A stretch of DNA of 64,000 bases from JANPCX01 sp966211815 (GCA_966211815.1 CBIHOD010000014.1:7496-71495), one strand, 5' to 3'. Counted from the first letter of the stretch, positions 1-9,544 are shown. Made by a program: numbers and translations. Notes: generated by a model from the letters alone, not told the origin.

Positions 1-783
1 CGCGGCCACCAGCGCCAGGTCGCCTTCGAAATAAGCCAGCAGCCAGCGCAGGTAGGCCATGCCGCCGCGAAGGTTCTGCTTGATGTCGAAGGGATCGCCC
101 ACATTGAAGCGCGCCGCGGTGTCGGGGATGAGCTGCATCAGGCCCATCGCGTTTTTGGGCGACACCGCCAAGGGGTCGAAATTGGATTCCGCCTTGATGA
201 TGGCCAGCACCAGTTGCGGGTCGACGCGGAAGCCCGGCGCCATCTTTTTCACCAGCTCGGCGATCGGCTTGGGCGCGTTGATCGGCGGGGGCGGCAGGGG
301 CGTCTGCGGCGGCGGTTCGGTGGCGGCGACAGGCTCGGGCTCGGGGTCGCGCAGGCAGGCGGGTATTTCGTCGGCGGGCTCGCCCACCAGCGCGAGCATG
401 CGCTGGGCCTGCGCGATGCCCTGCTCCGCCGCGGACCGGAAGAAGAAGGCCGCGAGCCGGTCGTCGCGGGGCACGCCGCGGCCGTGGGCGTACATCCAGC
501 CCAGGTTGAACTGCGATTCGGGATCGCCCAGCTTGGCCGCCTGGCAGTACAGGTCGGCGGCGCGTTGGCCGTCTTTGGCCAGGCCTTGCTGGCCGTGCTC
601 GTAGGCGACGGCCTGGGCACGCAATTCCAGCCAGACCGGGGGCACGTCGCCCTCCGCGGGCGCGGCCCATCCCGGCAGGGCCGCGGCCGCGGCCAAGCCC
701 AGCGCGGCCGCCCGGCGGCGGACCTCGCCGAAGCGGCACGGCGGCACCGGGCGACAGGAATCAGGGAAAACCAGGGGTTTCAT
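1..783 (-). CDS. Sel1-repeat lytic transglycosylase, 3' part cut by window edge
   Basis: The visible 261 residues begin with a probable export signal (hydrophobic Ala/Leu run around residues 25-40). Next come two Sel1-like helical repeats (about residues 60-130, with motifs such as LGWMYAHGRGVP), a proline-rich linker, and an SLT domain. The SLT domain carries AIIKAESNFDP, whose Glu is the expected catalytic residue, and GLMQLIPDTAARF. Enzymes of this family cleave the glycan strand of peptidoglycan in the periplasm. The gene runs off the left edge inside the SLT fold, so its C-terminus is unknown. The start is the first in-frame ATG and has no clear ribosome site, so a later start is possible. 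It diverges from prfB. Confidence 0.85.
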   Translation of the reverse strand, partial: MKPLVFPDSCRPVPPCRFGEVRRRAAALGLAAAAALPGWAAPAEGDVPPVWLELRAQAVAYEHGQQGLAKDGQRAADLYCQAAKLGDPESQFNLGWMYAHGRGVPRDDRLAAFFFRSAAEQGIAQAQRMLALVGEPADEIPACLRDPEPEPVAATEPPPQTPLPPPPINAPKPIAELVKKMAPGFRVDPQLVLAIIKAESNFDPLAVSPKNAMGLMQLIPDTAARFNVGDPFDIKQNLRGGMAYLRWLLAYFEGDLALVAA

Positions 784-900
784 GGGAGGCGCGAGTATGG
801 CGGCCCCGCCGCGGCATGGCACCACCTAAGTCAGGGGGTGGTTCGGCGGCGCCCGTGCGAAAATCGCCCCTTTCGGAAATTCCCTTTGGAAATCAAGCGC

Positions 901-2005
901 ATGGACGTCGAACACATCAACACCATTGGCAACACTTTGGCCGACCTGTCCCGCCGGACGGTCGACCTTCGGGGGTATCTTTGACTACGACCGCAAAGCA
1001 CTGCGGCTGAACGAAGTCAACGCCGCCCTGGAAAACCCCAACGTCTGGAACGAGCCCAAACGGGCGCAGGAACTCGGCCGCGAGAAGCGCGAGCTGGACA
1101 CCGTGGTCGAAACGATCGACCACCTCACCAGCAACCTGGCCGACAACACCGAGCTGTTCGAGATGGCCAAGGAGGAAGGCGACGACGCCTCGCTGCTGGC
1201 GATCGAGGCCGAGGCCGCCAAGCTCGAGGAGGTCGTCGCCAAGCTCGAATTCCGCCGCATGTTCAACAACCCGGCCGACCCGAGCAACTGCTTCATCGAC
1301 ATCCAGGCCGGCGCCGGCGGCACCGAGGCCTGCGACTGGGCCAGCATGCTGCTGCGCCAGTACCTGAAGTACGCCGAGCGCAAGGGCTTCAAGACCACGA
1401 TGGAGGACGAGACGCCGGGCGACGTGGCGGGCATCAAGAGCGCCACGATCAAGGTCGAGGGCGAGTACGCCTTCGGCCTGCTGCGCACCGAGACCGGCGT
1501 GCACCGCCTGGTGCGCAAGAGCCCGTTCGACTCCTCCGGCGGCCGCCACACCAGCTTCGCCTCGCTCTTCGTCTACCCCGAGATCGACGACTCCATCGAG
1601 ATCGAGATCAACCCGGCCGACGTGCGCACCGACACCTTCCGCGCCAGCGGCGCCGGCGGCCAGCACATCAACAAGACCGACTCGGCGGTGCGGCTGACGC
1701 ACATCCCGACCGGCATCGTCGTGCAGTGCCAGGACGGCCGCAGCCAGCACAGCAACCGCGATGTCGCCTGGAAGCGCCTGCGCTCGCGCCTTTACGACCA
1801 CGAGATGCGCAAGCGCCAGGAAGAGCAGCAGAAGCTGGAAGACACCAAGACCGACGTCGGCTGGGGCCACCAGATCCGCTCCTACGTGCTGGACCAGAGC
1901 CGCATCAAGGACCTGCGCACCAATTTCGAGGTCTCCAACACCCAGAAGGTGCTGGACGGCGACCTCGACGCGTTCATCGAGGCCAGCCTCAAGCAGGGGG
2001 TCTGA
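901..2005 (+). CDS. prfB: Peptide chain release factor 2, made by programmed +1 frameshift
   Basis: RF2 releases finished peptides at UGA and UAA codons. Translation starts at the ATG at 901, reads 27 codons to a UGA at 982-984, slips forward one base and continues from 983 in the other frame. This gives 367 residues, close to the 365 of E. coli RF2. The stop-codon recognition motif SPF is at residues 207-209 and the catalytic GGQ at 252-254, within GAGGQHINKTDSAVRLTHIP. The in-frame UGA is itself an RF2 stop, so RF2 level sets its own synthesis. The next gene, pepN, begins about 100 bases downstream with its own ribosome site. Confidence 0.97.
970..984 (+). promoter_or_regulatory. prfB programmed frameshift signal
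   Basis: The sequence CGGGGGTATCTTTGA followed by C is seen here. It has a Shine-Dalgarno-like G-run, then the slippery codon CTT and the in-frame UGA followed by C. This is the standard RF2 autoregulatory signal. Scarce RF2 favours the slip from CUU to UUU and so restores RF2. Confidence 0.95.
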
Positions 2006-2106
2006 CCGGCCCCGCCGCCGGGGCGCCCGCCGGGCGCGCCCGCGGCGGCCCTTTCATCAGCCCATCGGGTGCCCGCCACCCGTTCGTTCGCCAGGAAGAG
2101 AAAACC

Positions 2107-4842
2107 ATGCGTGAAGGCAGCAGCTCCACCCTGATCCGCCGCGAGGACTACGTCGCGCCGGCCTACCTGATCCAGACGGTCGACCTCAGCTTCGACCTGG
2201 ACCCCGCCAAGACCCTGGTCATCAACCGCATGCAGTTGCAGCGCAACCCGGCGGTCGCCGCGCAGCCGCTGCGCCTGCACGGCGAGGGCCTGAACCTGCT
2301 GCGCGTGCTGGTCAACGGCCAGAGCGTCTCGTTCCGCACCGAGGACCAAATGCTGGTGATCGACAGCGTGCAGGAGCTCGGCGAGGAGCCTTTCCTGCTG
2401 GAAATCCGCAACACCTGCGCGCCCGAGAAGAACACCGAGCTGTCGGGGCTGTACACCTCCAGCGGCGGCTTCTTCACCCAGTGCGAGGCCGAGGGCTTCC
2501 GCCGCATCACCTATTTCCTCGACCGGCCGGACGTGATGGCGGTCTACACCGTCACCCTGCGCGCGCCGAAGCGGGCCTACCCGGTGCTGCTGTCCAACGG
2601 CAACCTGGTCGAGCAGGGCGAACTCGACGGCGGGCGGCACTTCGCGAAATGGCACGACCCCTTCCCCAAACCGAGCTACCTGTTCGCGCTGGTGGCCGCC
2701 GACCTGGTGGCGCGCGAGCAGCACATCCGCACCCGCGGCGGCAAGGACCACCTGCTGCAGATCTTCGTGCGCCGGGGCGACCTCGACAAGACCGAGCACG
2801 CCATGGACTCGCTCATCGCCAGCGTGGTCTGGGACGAAGTGCGCTTCAAGCTGCCGCTGGACCTGGAACGCTTCATGGTCGTCGCCGTCGGCGACTTCAA
2901 CATGGGCGCGATGGAGAACAAGGGCCTGAACATCTTCAACACCAAGTACGTGCTGGCCAACCCCGCCACCGCCACCGACGCCGACTACGCCGGCATCGAG
3001 AGCGTGATCGGCCACGAGTACTTCCACAACTGGACGGGCAACCGCGTCACCTGCCGCGACTGGTTCCAGCTCAGCCTGAAGGAGGGCCTGACCGTCTTCC
3101 GCGACCAGGAGTTCAGCATGGACATGGCCGGCGGCGAATCGGCCCGCGCGGTCAAGCGCATCGAGGACGTGCGCGGCCTGCGCCAGGTGCAGTTCCCCGA
3201 AGACGCCGGCCCGATGGCCCACCCGGTGCGGCCCGACCAGTACGAGCAGATCAACAACTTCTACACCGCCACCGTCTACGAGAAGGGCTCCGAGGTGGTG
3301 CGCATGATGCAGACGCTGGTGGGCCGCGAGGGCTTCGCCAAGGGCATGTCGCTCTACTTCGAGCGCCACGACGGCCAGGCCGTCACCTGCGACGACTTCG
3401 CGCAGGCCATCGCCGACGCCAACCCCGGCACCAAGCTCGCCGAGCTGCTGCCGCAGTTCAAGCGCTGGTACGCCCAGGCCGGCACGCCGCGCGTCGGCGC
3501 GCGCGGCCGCTACGACGCGCCGTCCCGCACCTACACCCTGATGCTCGACCAGTCCACCGCGCCCACGCCGGGCCAGCCCGAGAAGAAGCCTTTCGTCATC
3601 CCCGTCGCGCTCGGGCTGGTCGGCCGCAGCGGCAACCCGCTGCCCGTGCAGCTGGAGGGCGAGGCCGAGGCCACCGCCGACCGGGTGCTGGTGCTCAGCG
3701 AGGCGCGCCACTTCTTCACCTTCGTCAACCTCGACGAGGAGCCAGTGCCGTCGCTGCTGCGGGGCTTCTCCGCGCCGGTGGTGCTGAACGACGGCCTGGA
3801 CGAGGCCGCGCTGCTGACGCTGCTGCGCCACGACAGCGACGCCTTCAACCGCTGGGAAGCCGGCCAGCGCCTCGCTTTGGCCCGCCTGCTCGCCGCCGTC
3901 AAGGCCGACGCGCCGCCGCAACTGGACGAACCCTTCGTCGAGGCGATGCGCGCCGTGCTGCGCGACCCCGGCCTCGACGCCGCCTTCAAGGAGCTGGTGC
4001 TGACGCTGCCGAGCGAGGTCTACGTGGCCGAACAGCTCGACGTCGTCGACCCGCAGCGCATCCACGCCGCGCGCCAGGGCCTGCGGCTGCAGCTGGCCCA
4101 GGTCCTGCGCGACGACTGGGCCTGGGCCGTCGAGAACCACGCCACGCCGGGCGGCTACTCGCCCGACGCGGTGTCCAGCGGCAAGCGCGCGCTGACCGGC
4201 CTGGCGCTGTCCATGCTCTGCCTGGACGCGGCCGCCACCGGAGACACCGTCTGGCCTGGCCGCGCCTACCAGCGCTTCAAGGACGCCGGCAACATGACCG
4301 ACCGGCTGAACGCGCTCGGCGCGCTGGTGAATTCCCACGCCGAACTCGCGGCGCCCGCCTTGGCCCGTTTCTACGACCTGTTCCGCAACGAGCCCCTGGT
4401 GATCGACAAGTGGTTCACCCTGCAGGCCACCGCGCCCGAGAAGGACGGCCAGGTCTTCGCCCGCGCCAAGGCGCTGATGCTGCACCCCGACTTCAGCCTG
4501 AAGAACCCCAACCGCGCGCGCAGCCTGATCGCCGCGCTGTGCTCCGGCAACCCGGGCGCCTTCCACCGGCCCGACGGGGCCGGCTACGCCTTCTGGGCCG
4601 ACCGCGTGCTCGACCTGGACGCCGCCAACCCGCAGCTGGCCGCGCGCATGGCCCGCGTGATGGACCGCTGGACCAAGCTGGCCGAGCCCTACCGCGCGGC
4701 CGCCCACGCGGCGCTGCTGCGCGTGGCCGCCAAACCCGACCTGTCCCGCGACGTGCGCGAGATCATCAGCCATGCGCTGGCGTCCGCGGCGGACGCGCCC
4801 GCCGCTCCCACCCTTTCCTCATCCTCCTCCCCGTCACCATGA
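2107..4842 (+). CDS. pepN: Aminopeptidase N (M1 zinc metallopeptidase)
   Basis: This cytosolic exopeptidase removes N-terminal residues from peptides during protein turnover. The 911-residue product is about the length of E. coli PepN (870). It has the exopeptidase motif GAMEN near residue 270 and the zinc site HEYFHNWTGN, with ligands His303 and His307 and a third ligand Glu326 in LKEGLTVF. The ATG at 2107 is chosen because AGGAAGAG lies just upstream and the protein then starts like other PepN proteins. Its stop overlaps the fbp start (ATGA), so the two are probably cotranslated. I see no sign of damage. Confidence 0.96.
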   Translation: MREGSSSTLIRREDYVAPAYLIQTVDLSFDLDPAKTLVINRMQLQRNPAVAAQPLRLHGEGLNLLRVLVNGQSVSFRTEDQMLVIDSVQELGEEPFLLEIRNTCAPEKNTELSGLYTSSGGFFTQCEAEGFRRITYFLDRPDVMAVYTVTLRAPKRAYPVLLSNGNLVEQGELDGGRHFAKWHDPFPKPSYLFALVAADLVAREQHIRTRGGKDHLLQIFVRRGDLDKTEHAMDSLIASVVWDEVRFKLPLDLERFMVVAVGDFNMGAMENKGLNIFNTKYVLANPATATDADYAGIESVIGHEYFHNWTGNRVTCRDWFQLSLKEGLTVFRDQEFSMDMAGGESARAVKRIEDVRGLRQVQFPEDAGPMAHPVRPDQYEQINNFYTATVYEKGSEVVRMMQTLVGREGFAKGMSLYFERHDGQAVTCDDFAQAIADANPGTKLAELLPQFKRWYAQAGTPRVGARGRYDAPSRTYTLMLDQSTAPTPGQPEKKPFVIPVALGLVGRSGNPLPVQLEGEAEATADRVLVLSEARHFFTFVNLDEEPVPSLLRGFSAPVVLNDGLDEAALLTLLRHDSDAFNRWEAGQRLALARLLAAVKADAPPQLDEPFVEAMRAVLRDPGLDAAFKELVLTLPSEVYVAEQLDVVDPQRIHAARQGLRLQLAQVLRDDWAWAVENHATPGGYSPDAVSSGKRALTGLALSMLCLDAAATGDTVWPGRAYQRFKDAGNMTDRLNALGALVNSHAELAAPALARFYDLFRNEPLVIDKWFTLQATAPEKDGQVFARAKALMLHPDFSLKNPNRARSLIAALCSGNPGAFHRPDGAGYAFWADRVLDLDAANPQLAARMARVMDRWTKLAEPYRAAAHAALLRVAAKPDLSRDVREIISHALASAADAPAAPTLSSSSSPSP

Positions 4843-5849
4843 GCAAGAACATCAGCCTGACCCGCTACCTGGTCGAACAGCAGCGCCACAACGGCCACAT
4901 CCCGGCGCAATTGCGCCTGCTGATCGAGGTCGTCGCCCGCGCCTGCAAGGGCATCAGCATCAGCGTCAACAAGGGCGCGCTCGGCGGCGTGCTGGGCAGC
5001 GCCGGCTCCGAGAACGTGCAGGGCGAGGTGCAGAAGAAGCTCGACATCATCGCCAACGAGGTGCTGATCGAGGCCAACGAATGGGGCGGCCACCTCGCCG
5101 CCATGGCCTCGGAAGAGATGGAAGGCATCTACGTGGTGCCCAACCGCTTTCCCCAGGGCGAATACCTGCTGATGTTCGACCCGCTCGACGGCTCCAGCAA
5201 CATCGACGTCAACGTCAGCATCGGCACCATCTTCTCGGTGCTGAAGAAGCCCGACGGCTCGGCCGGCGTGAGCGAGGCCGACTTCCTGCAGCCGGGCGCC
5301 ACCCAGGCCGCGGCCGGCTACTGCCTCTACGGCCCCCAGACCACCCTGGTGCTCACCGTGGGCGACGGCGTGGCGATGTTCACCCTCGACCGCGAGCAGG
5401 GCTCCTGGGTGCTGACGCAGGACGACGTGAAGATCCCGGAGGACACCAAGGAATTCGCGATCAACATGAGCAACATGCGGCACTGGGCGCCGCCGGTGAA
5501 GCGCTACATCGACGAATGCCTGGCCGGCAAGGACGGCCCGCGCGGCAAGGACTTCAACATGCGCTGGGTGGCCAGCATGGTGGCCGACGTGCACCGCATC
5601 CTGACCCGCGGCGGCGTCTTCCTCTACCCCTGGGACAAGCGCGAGCCCGAGAAGGCCGGCAAGCTCCGCCTCATCTACGAAGCCAACCCGATGGCCTTCC
5701 TGGTCGAGCAGGCGGGCGGCGCCGCCACCAACGGCAGGCAGCGCATCCTCGACCTGACGCCCAAAGTACTGCACGAACGCGTAAGCGTGGTGCTCGGCTC
5801 CAGGAACGAGGTCGACCGCGTCACCGCTTACCACAACGAAGCCCAGTAA
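4839..5849 (+). CDS. fbp: Fructose-1,6-bisphosphatase class 1
   Basis: It hydrolyses fructose-1,6-bisphosphate to fructose-6-phosphate, the committed step of gluconeogenesis. The 336-residue protein has the metal-binding motif FDPLDGSSNIDVNVSIGTIF and the class 1 C-terminal region YEANPMAFLVEQAGG. It starts inside the pepN stop (ATGA overlap), so translation is coupled to pepN. Length and motifs are complete. Confidence 0.97.
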   Translation: MSKNISLTRYLVEQQRHNGHIPAQLRLLIEVVARACKGISISVNKGALGGVLGSAGSENVQGEVQKKLDIIANEVLIEANEWGGHLAAMASEEMEGIYVVPNRFPQGEYLLMFDPLDGSSNIDVNVSIGTIFSVLKKPDGSAGVSEADFLQPGATQAAAGYCLYGPQTTLVLTVGDGVAMFTLDREQGSWVLTQDDVKIPEDTKEFAINMSNMRHWAPPVKRYIDECLAGKDGPRGKDFNMRWVASMVADVHRILTRGGVFLYPWDKREPEKAGKLRLIYEANPMAFLVEQAGGAATNGRQRILDLTPKVLHERVSVVLGSRNEVDRVTAYHNEAQ

Positions 5850-5871
5850 CCCCCACCCGAAGCCCACCGCC

Positions 5872-6993
5872 ATGCCGACCCTCGACGACCCCCTGCACGA
5901 CCGCGAAGTCGGCAACCGCGACAGCACGCTTGACACCACCCGCATCGACGACACGCGCATCGGCGCGGTGCGCCCGCTGATCACGCCCGCACTGCTGCAG
6001 GAGCGCGTCCCGGTGGGCGACGACACCCTGGCCATGGTCGAGCGCAGCCGCGCCGCCATCGCCGACGTGCTGCACGGCCGCGACGACCGCCTCATCGTCG
6101 TGGTGGGCCCCTGCTCCATCCACGACCACGGCCAGGCCATCGAATACGGCCGCCGGCTGAAGGAAGCGGCCGACCGGCTTCAAGGCGACCTGCTCGTCGT
6201 GATGCGCGCCTATTTCGAGAAGCCGCGCACCACCGTCGGCTGGAAAGGCTTCATCAACGACCCGCACCTGGACGGCAGCTTCGCCATCAACGAAGGCCTG
6301 GAACGCGCGCGGCGCCTGTTGCTCGAACTGACCACGATGGGCCTGCCCACGGGAACCGAGTTCCTCGACCTGCTCAGCCCGCAGTACATCGCCGACCTGA
6401 TCGCCTGGGGCGCGATCGGCGCCCGCACCACCGAGAGCCAGAGCCACCGCCAGCTGGCTTCCGGCCTGAGCTGCCCGGTGGGCTTCAAGAACGGCACCGA
6501 CGGCAGCCTCAAGGTGGCCGCCGACGCGGTCCTCGCCGCCCAGGCGCCCCATGCCTTCATGGGCATGACCAAGATGGGCGTCGCGGCCATCTTCGAGACC
6601 CGCGGCAACGCCGACTGCCACGTCATCCTGCGCGGCGGCAAGGCGCCCAACTACGGCGCCGAGCACGTCGCCGCCGCCTGCGACACCTTGCGGGCCGCCG
6701 GGCTGCGCGAGCAGGTGATGGTCGACCTGTCGCACGGCAACAGCAGCAAGCAGCACCAGCGGCAGGTCGCCGTCGCCGCGGACGTCGCCGCCCAGATCGC
6801 CGGCGGCGAACGCCGCGTCACCGGCGTGATGATCGAAAGCCACCTCGAAGAAGGCCGCCAGGACCTGGTGGCAGGCCAGCCGCTCAAGCGCGGCGTGTCC
6901 ATCACCGACGCCTGCATCAGCATCGACCAGACTTTGCCGGTGCTGGAAGACCTCGCCGCCGCGGTGCGGCAGCGGCGCCAGAAAGCCGGTTGA
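5872..6993 (+). CDS. aroG: 3-deoxy-7-phosphoheptulonate (DAHP) synthase, class I
   Basis: It condenses phosphoenolpyruvate and erythrose-4-phosphate in the first step of aromatic amino acid synthesis. The 373-residue protein carries the AroFGH family motifs VVVGPCSIHD, MRAYFEKPRTTVGWKG, SGLSCPVGFKNGTDG and VMVDLSHGNSSK. These supply the metal-binding Cys and His residues and the substrate-binding residues. Which aromatic amino acid inhibits this isozyme cannot be told by eye, so the symbol marks the family only. It lies 22 bases after fbp and is probably in the same transcript. Confidence 0.93.
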   Translation: MPTLDDPLHDREVGNRDSTLDTTRIDDTRIGAVRPLITPALLQERVPVGDDTLAMVERSRAAIADVLHGRDDRLIVVVGPCSIHDHGQAIEYGRRLKEAADRLQGDLLVVMRAYFEKPRTTVGWKGFINDPHLDGSFAINEGLERARRLLLELTTMGLPTGTEFLDLLSPQYIADLIAWGAIGARTTESQSHRQLASGLSCPVGFKNGTDGSLKVAADAVLAAQAPHAFMGMTKMGVAAIFETRGNADCHVILRGGKAPNYGAEHVAAACDTLRAAGLREQVMVDLSHGNSSKQHQRQVAVAADVAAQIAGGERRVTGVMIESHLEEGRQDLVAGQPLKRGVSITDACISIDQTLPVLEDLAAAVRQRRQKAG

Positions 6994-7062
6994 CGGCCAG
7001 CCGTCGCGCAGCCCCGCCCCAAGCCCCGCGCGGCGCGCGATAAACCGCACCGGAGACAGCCC

Positions 7063-7677
7063 GTGGAGATCCCCCTGGAACAAAGCCTGCTGTCGACGCT
7101 GCTGCTGGCCACGATGGTCGCGGCCAGCCTGGCCGGCCTTTACGGCAACCCCGCCCTGGTCGAGCGCAACCTGTTCCGGCCCTACTGGCTGCTGCGCCGG
7201 CGCGAGTACCCCACCCTCGTCACCAGCGCGTTCCTCCACGCCGACCTGCCCCACCTGCTGTTCAACGCCTTCACCTTCTGGGCCTTCGCCTTCCCGCTGG
7301 AACGCGAGATCGGCACGACCGCCTTCGCGGCCCTGTACGCCTTCGGCCTGTTCATGAGCGACCTGGGCACCTACGTCAGGCAACGCGCCAACCCCCACTA
7401 TCAATGCCTCGGCGCCTCGGGCGCCATACTGGCGGTGCTGTTCGCTTCGATCGTCTATTTCCCCTCGGCTTCGATCTACATCCTGCCGATCCCGGTGCCC
7501 ATCCCCGCCCCGCTCTTCGCCGTGGCCTACCTGGCCTACAGCTACTGGGCCGCCAAGAATGCGCGGGGGCGCGTCAACCACGACGCCCACCTGAGCGGCG
7601 CGTTGGCGGGCATCGCTTTCGTCGCGCTGACCGATCCGGCCGCCATGGCTCAGGCGGTGCGCGGCCTCTTGGGCTGA
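7063..7677 (+). CDS. Rhomboid-family intramembrane serine protease
   Basis: This is a 204-residue, mostly hydrophobic inner-membrane protein. It has the rhomboid hallmarks: HADLPHLLFN near residue 62, a GASG motif with probable catalytic Ser119, and HLSGALAG with probable catalytic His176. Rhomboids cut substrate proteins within the membrane, and the substrate here is unknown. The start is a GTG chosen because GGAGA lies about 8 bases upstream. It follows aroG by about 70 bases and precedes tRNA-Thr. Confidence 0.85.
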   Translation: MEIPLEQSLLSTLLLATMVAASLAGLYGNPALVERNLFRPYWLLRRREYPTLVTSAFLHADLPHLLFNAFTFWAFAFPLEREIGTTAFAALYAFGLFMSDLGTYVRQRANPHYQCLGASGAILAVLFASIVYFPSASIYILPIPVPIPAPLFAVAYLAYSYWAAKNARGRVNHDAHLSGALAGIAFVALTDPAAMAQAVRGLLG

Positions 7678-7710
7678 ATGAACCGACGAACAAAAGGCAC
7701 ACGGCTTCCC

Positions 7711-7733
7711 AGCCCAGGCTATAATCCTGGGCT
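7711..7733 (+). promoter_or_regulatory. Probable tRNA-Thr promoter -10 inside a perfect inverted repeat
   Basis: The arms AGCCCAGG and CCTGGGCT are perfect complements and flank the consensus -10 box TATAAT at 7720-7725, just before the tRNA. The hairpin may also slow readthrough from the rhomboid gene. Its role is not known. Confidence 0.5.
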
Positions 7734-7735
7734 TC

Positions 7736-7811
7736 GCCGGTGTAGCTCAGTCGGTAGAGCAGCTCATTCGTAATGAGAAGGTCGGGTGTTCGATTCATCT
7801 CACCGGCACCA
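7736..7811 (+). tRNA. tRNA-Thr (anticodon CGT)
   Basis: The gene is 76 bases with an encoded CCA. The acceptor arms GCCGGTG and CACCGGC pair perfectly. The D arm contains AGCTCAGTCGGTAGAGC, the anticodon loop is TTCGTAA, and the T loop is TTCGATT. The sequence closely follows known bacterial tRNA-Thr(CGT). The T stem uses two G-U pairs. Confidence 0.96.
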
Positions 7812-7850
7812 AACAACAAAAGCCAACCCTTATGGGTTGGCTTTTTGTTT
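7806..7850 (+). repeat. Left copy of island-flanking direct repeat (putative att site)
   Basis: The last 6 bases of tRNA-Thr and its terminator recur in the same orientation at 41197-41241. The first 25 bases are identical, three loop bases differ, and the next 17 are identical. A tRNA 3' end repeated 33 kb away, with a recombinase relic beside it, is the usual sign of an integrated island. The repeat does not reach back into the T or anticodon arm, which is unusual for a tyrosine integrase. Confidence 0.6.
7821..7850 (+). terminator. Rho-independent terminator after tRNA-Thr
   Basis: The stem is AGCCAACCC / GGGTTGGCT with loop TTAT, followed by a T-rich run. An almost identical hairpin lies at 41212-41241 at the other end of the proposed island. 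Confidence 0.92.
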
Positions 7851-8146
7851 TGGGCAAAGCTCCGGCGATGCGGACTTACGGACGATTCTGCCTGCGCTTT
7901 AGGTTGAAAACGGCAGACCTGTTTGAGCCCGGTAAGACCTATTTTTGCTCTCAGCTCTCTAATATCGCGAAGCTGTGTCCAGCGGCGGAGGCAGAAGGAG
8001 CATTCATGCGGTTGCTCCTGCGTCAAAAAGAGAGATTCGTTGTCATGACCGCCTACTCATTTGACCAGGCGCCGGGCCAGTCGGCCTGATCTTCACCGCT
8101 GTGCTTTCGACAGCAACCTGGTTTGTTGTGCTGGTTGGCTGCGACT

Positions 8147-9070
8147 TCACAAGGCTTCCCCCTGCTCAATTTCGGCCCGCCTCATTTCTCCCACCAGAGG
8201 CATCATGTCAAGCCCCAAGCTGTGCCACCCAGTCTCCCGCCAAACAATGTCCAGCCCGTCTTCGTGCAATTGCACCCGTTCGATGAGCAGTTGAGCGATG
8301 CGCTGCTTCTCTGCTGGGAAGAACGGCTGCCACTGGCCCATCTGCCGCACAGCGACAGTGGTTTGGGCTTCGTCAGTGGTGTCGTATCGCCTTTCGGTTG
8401 ACGGGATTGCGCCGCTCGCCATACCGCGATCATCATTCCGGCCGCTGCAAGCTCAGGTGGATTAGTTGAAGCACGATCTGCTCAATCTCGACAGCGGGCA
8501 GCGGGACAACAACAGCCACTCGCTTGGATTTACCCGCGCCTCCCCCCTCCCCTGCTTGACCGCCGCCGCGCTACGTCGTTTGTACAAGTACGGCACGTAG
8601 TAGCGGTAGCGCTTGCCGTTCCTTTTGGTGGTGTAGGTGGGCAACATACGCTGGCCGTCGGCAGCGTAAAGCAGGCTAGCCAGCAAGGCGGGGGCTCGGT
8701 GTCTCGCTGCGGGGGGCCTTTCATTCTCTCGTTGACCAAGGCTCGCACAGAGTCCCACAAGGCCTGGGTCACGATGGCTTCATGCTGGCCGTGGTATGTC
8801 CGCCCCCTATGGGCTGTCTCGCCCAGGTATAGCCGATTGCGCAGCATCGCAAAGAGACATGGCTCTTCGATCGCCGGCCCTGACCTCAAACGCCCGGATT
8901 GAGCGATCAGGACTTTGTGGTGTGGCCTTCGATCCAGTTCACGAGTTAGACAAGAAGCCGAGCCATGTTCGGCGTAACGAGCAAAGGTGTCGCGCACGAG
9001 CGCGAGGGGCGGTCGATTTTGTAGATCACCACTACGCCTACCCTGCCCGCTTTTCACGGGTACACCGTGA
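8147..9070 (-). pseudogene. Decayed large serine recombinase
   Basis: Three reading frames on the minus strand carry parts of one protein. Near 9060 is VVVIYKIDR, typical of the resolvase catalytic domain. From about 9020 to 8650 come ALVRDTFARYAEHGSASCL and AMLRNRLYLGETAHRGRTYH, the recombinase domain. A zinc-ribbon-like part, LLYAADGQRMLPTYT with YRYYVPYLYKRR, follows. At 8422-8147 is a C-terminal segment with FFPAEKQRIAQLLIERVQLH. The N-terminal catalytic core is missing, there is an internal deletion straight after the IYKIDR motif, and the frame changes several times. It cannot be functional. It probably once inserted this island or an element inside it. The stretch 7851-8146 holds no other gene. 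Confidence 0.8.
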
Positions 9071-9170
9071 AATCAGTGAAGGTGAAACGCTGACAGGACC
9101 TGCGGGCGTATCGCCGCAACGAAAGAACGAAAAATCGGAAGGCAAGCCAGAGCTGCCTGACCATCGTATT

Positions 9171-9512
9171 TCACATGTGAAGATGCAGAGTCGGTAAATC
9201 GAAGGTGACATGGAATGCGAAGCACAACAGCCAGACGCCAAGTGCCACCCTGATGGCCCATCGCCAAATCCGATCCTTGTTCCACCCCTCAGCTACATGT
9301 GCAAAGACCAAGCCGATAAGGCCCCACTGGACGGCGGTAAGCGCAATGATCAAAGAGAGCTGAAGGGGTGTAAAGAAAAAAGGATAGGCAGAGATGAAGA
9401 CCGGTATCAGAAGCAGCCAGCCGAAGGCTGGAAGGAAACTCAACGGAATCGCCAACAAAAGCGGCCCAACGAGTGCAACAAAGAGGATGGTAAAAAATGC
9501 GCGGAGTGCCAT
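9171..9512 (-). CDS. Small multi-pass membrane protein, last gene of the T2SS-like cluster
   Basis: The 113-residue protein has about four hydrophobic segments (residues 6-28, 30-47, 50-72 and 88-104) and no motif I recognise. It lies 32 bases after the last pseudopilin on the same strand, so it may belong to the operon, but its spacing is looser than that of the other genes. The ATG at 9512 is the first one that leaves the membrane protein intact. It could be a cargo gene unrelated to secretion. Confidence 0.55.
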   Translation of the reverse strand: MALRAFFTILFVALVGPLLLAIPLSFLPAFGWLLLIPVFISAYPFFFTPLQLSLIIALTAVQWGLIGLVFAHVAEGWNKDRIWRWAIRVALGVWLLCFAFHVTFDLPTLHLHM

Positions 9513-9544
9513 CGGAGTGATTTCAAGTTTTAGAGTTAAATGAT

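Noticed and set aside
1882..4773. Very long open frame opposite pepN
   Set aside because: It is a shadow of GC-rich coding sequence, made of Val, Gly, Ala, Arg and His repeats without any fold. The pepN motifs are on the other strand.
7574..8026. Minus-strand open frame across tRNA-Thr and its terminator (contains GEMNRTPDLLITNELLYRLS)
   Set aside because: This is the well-known false protein made by translating the back of a tRNA gene. It has no ribosome site and no family.
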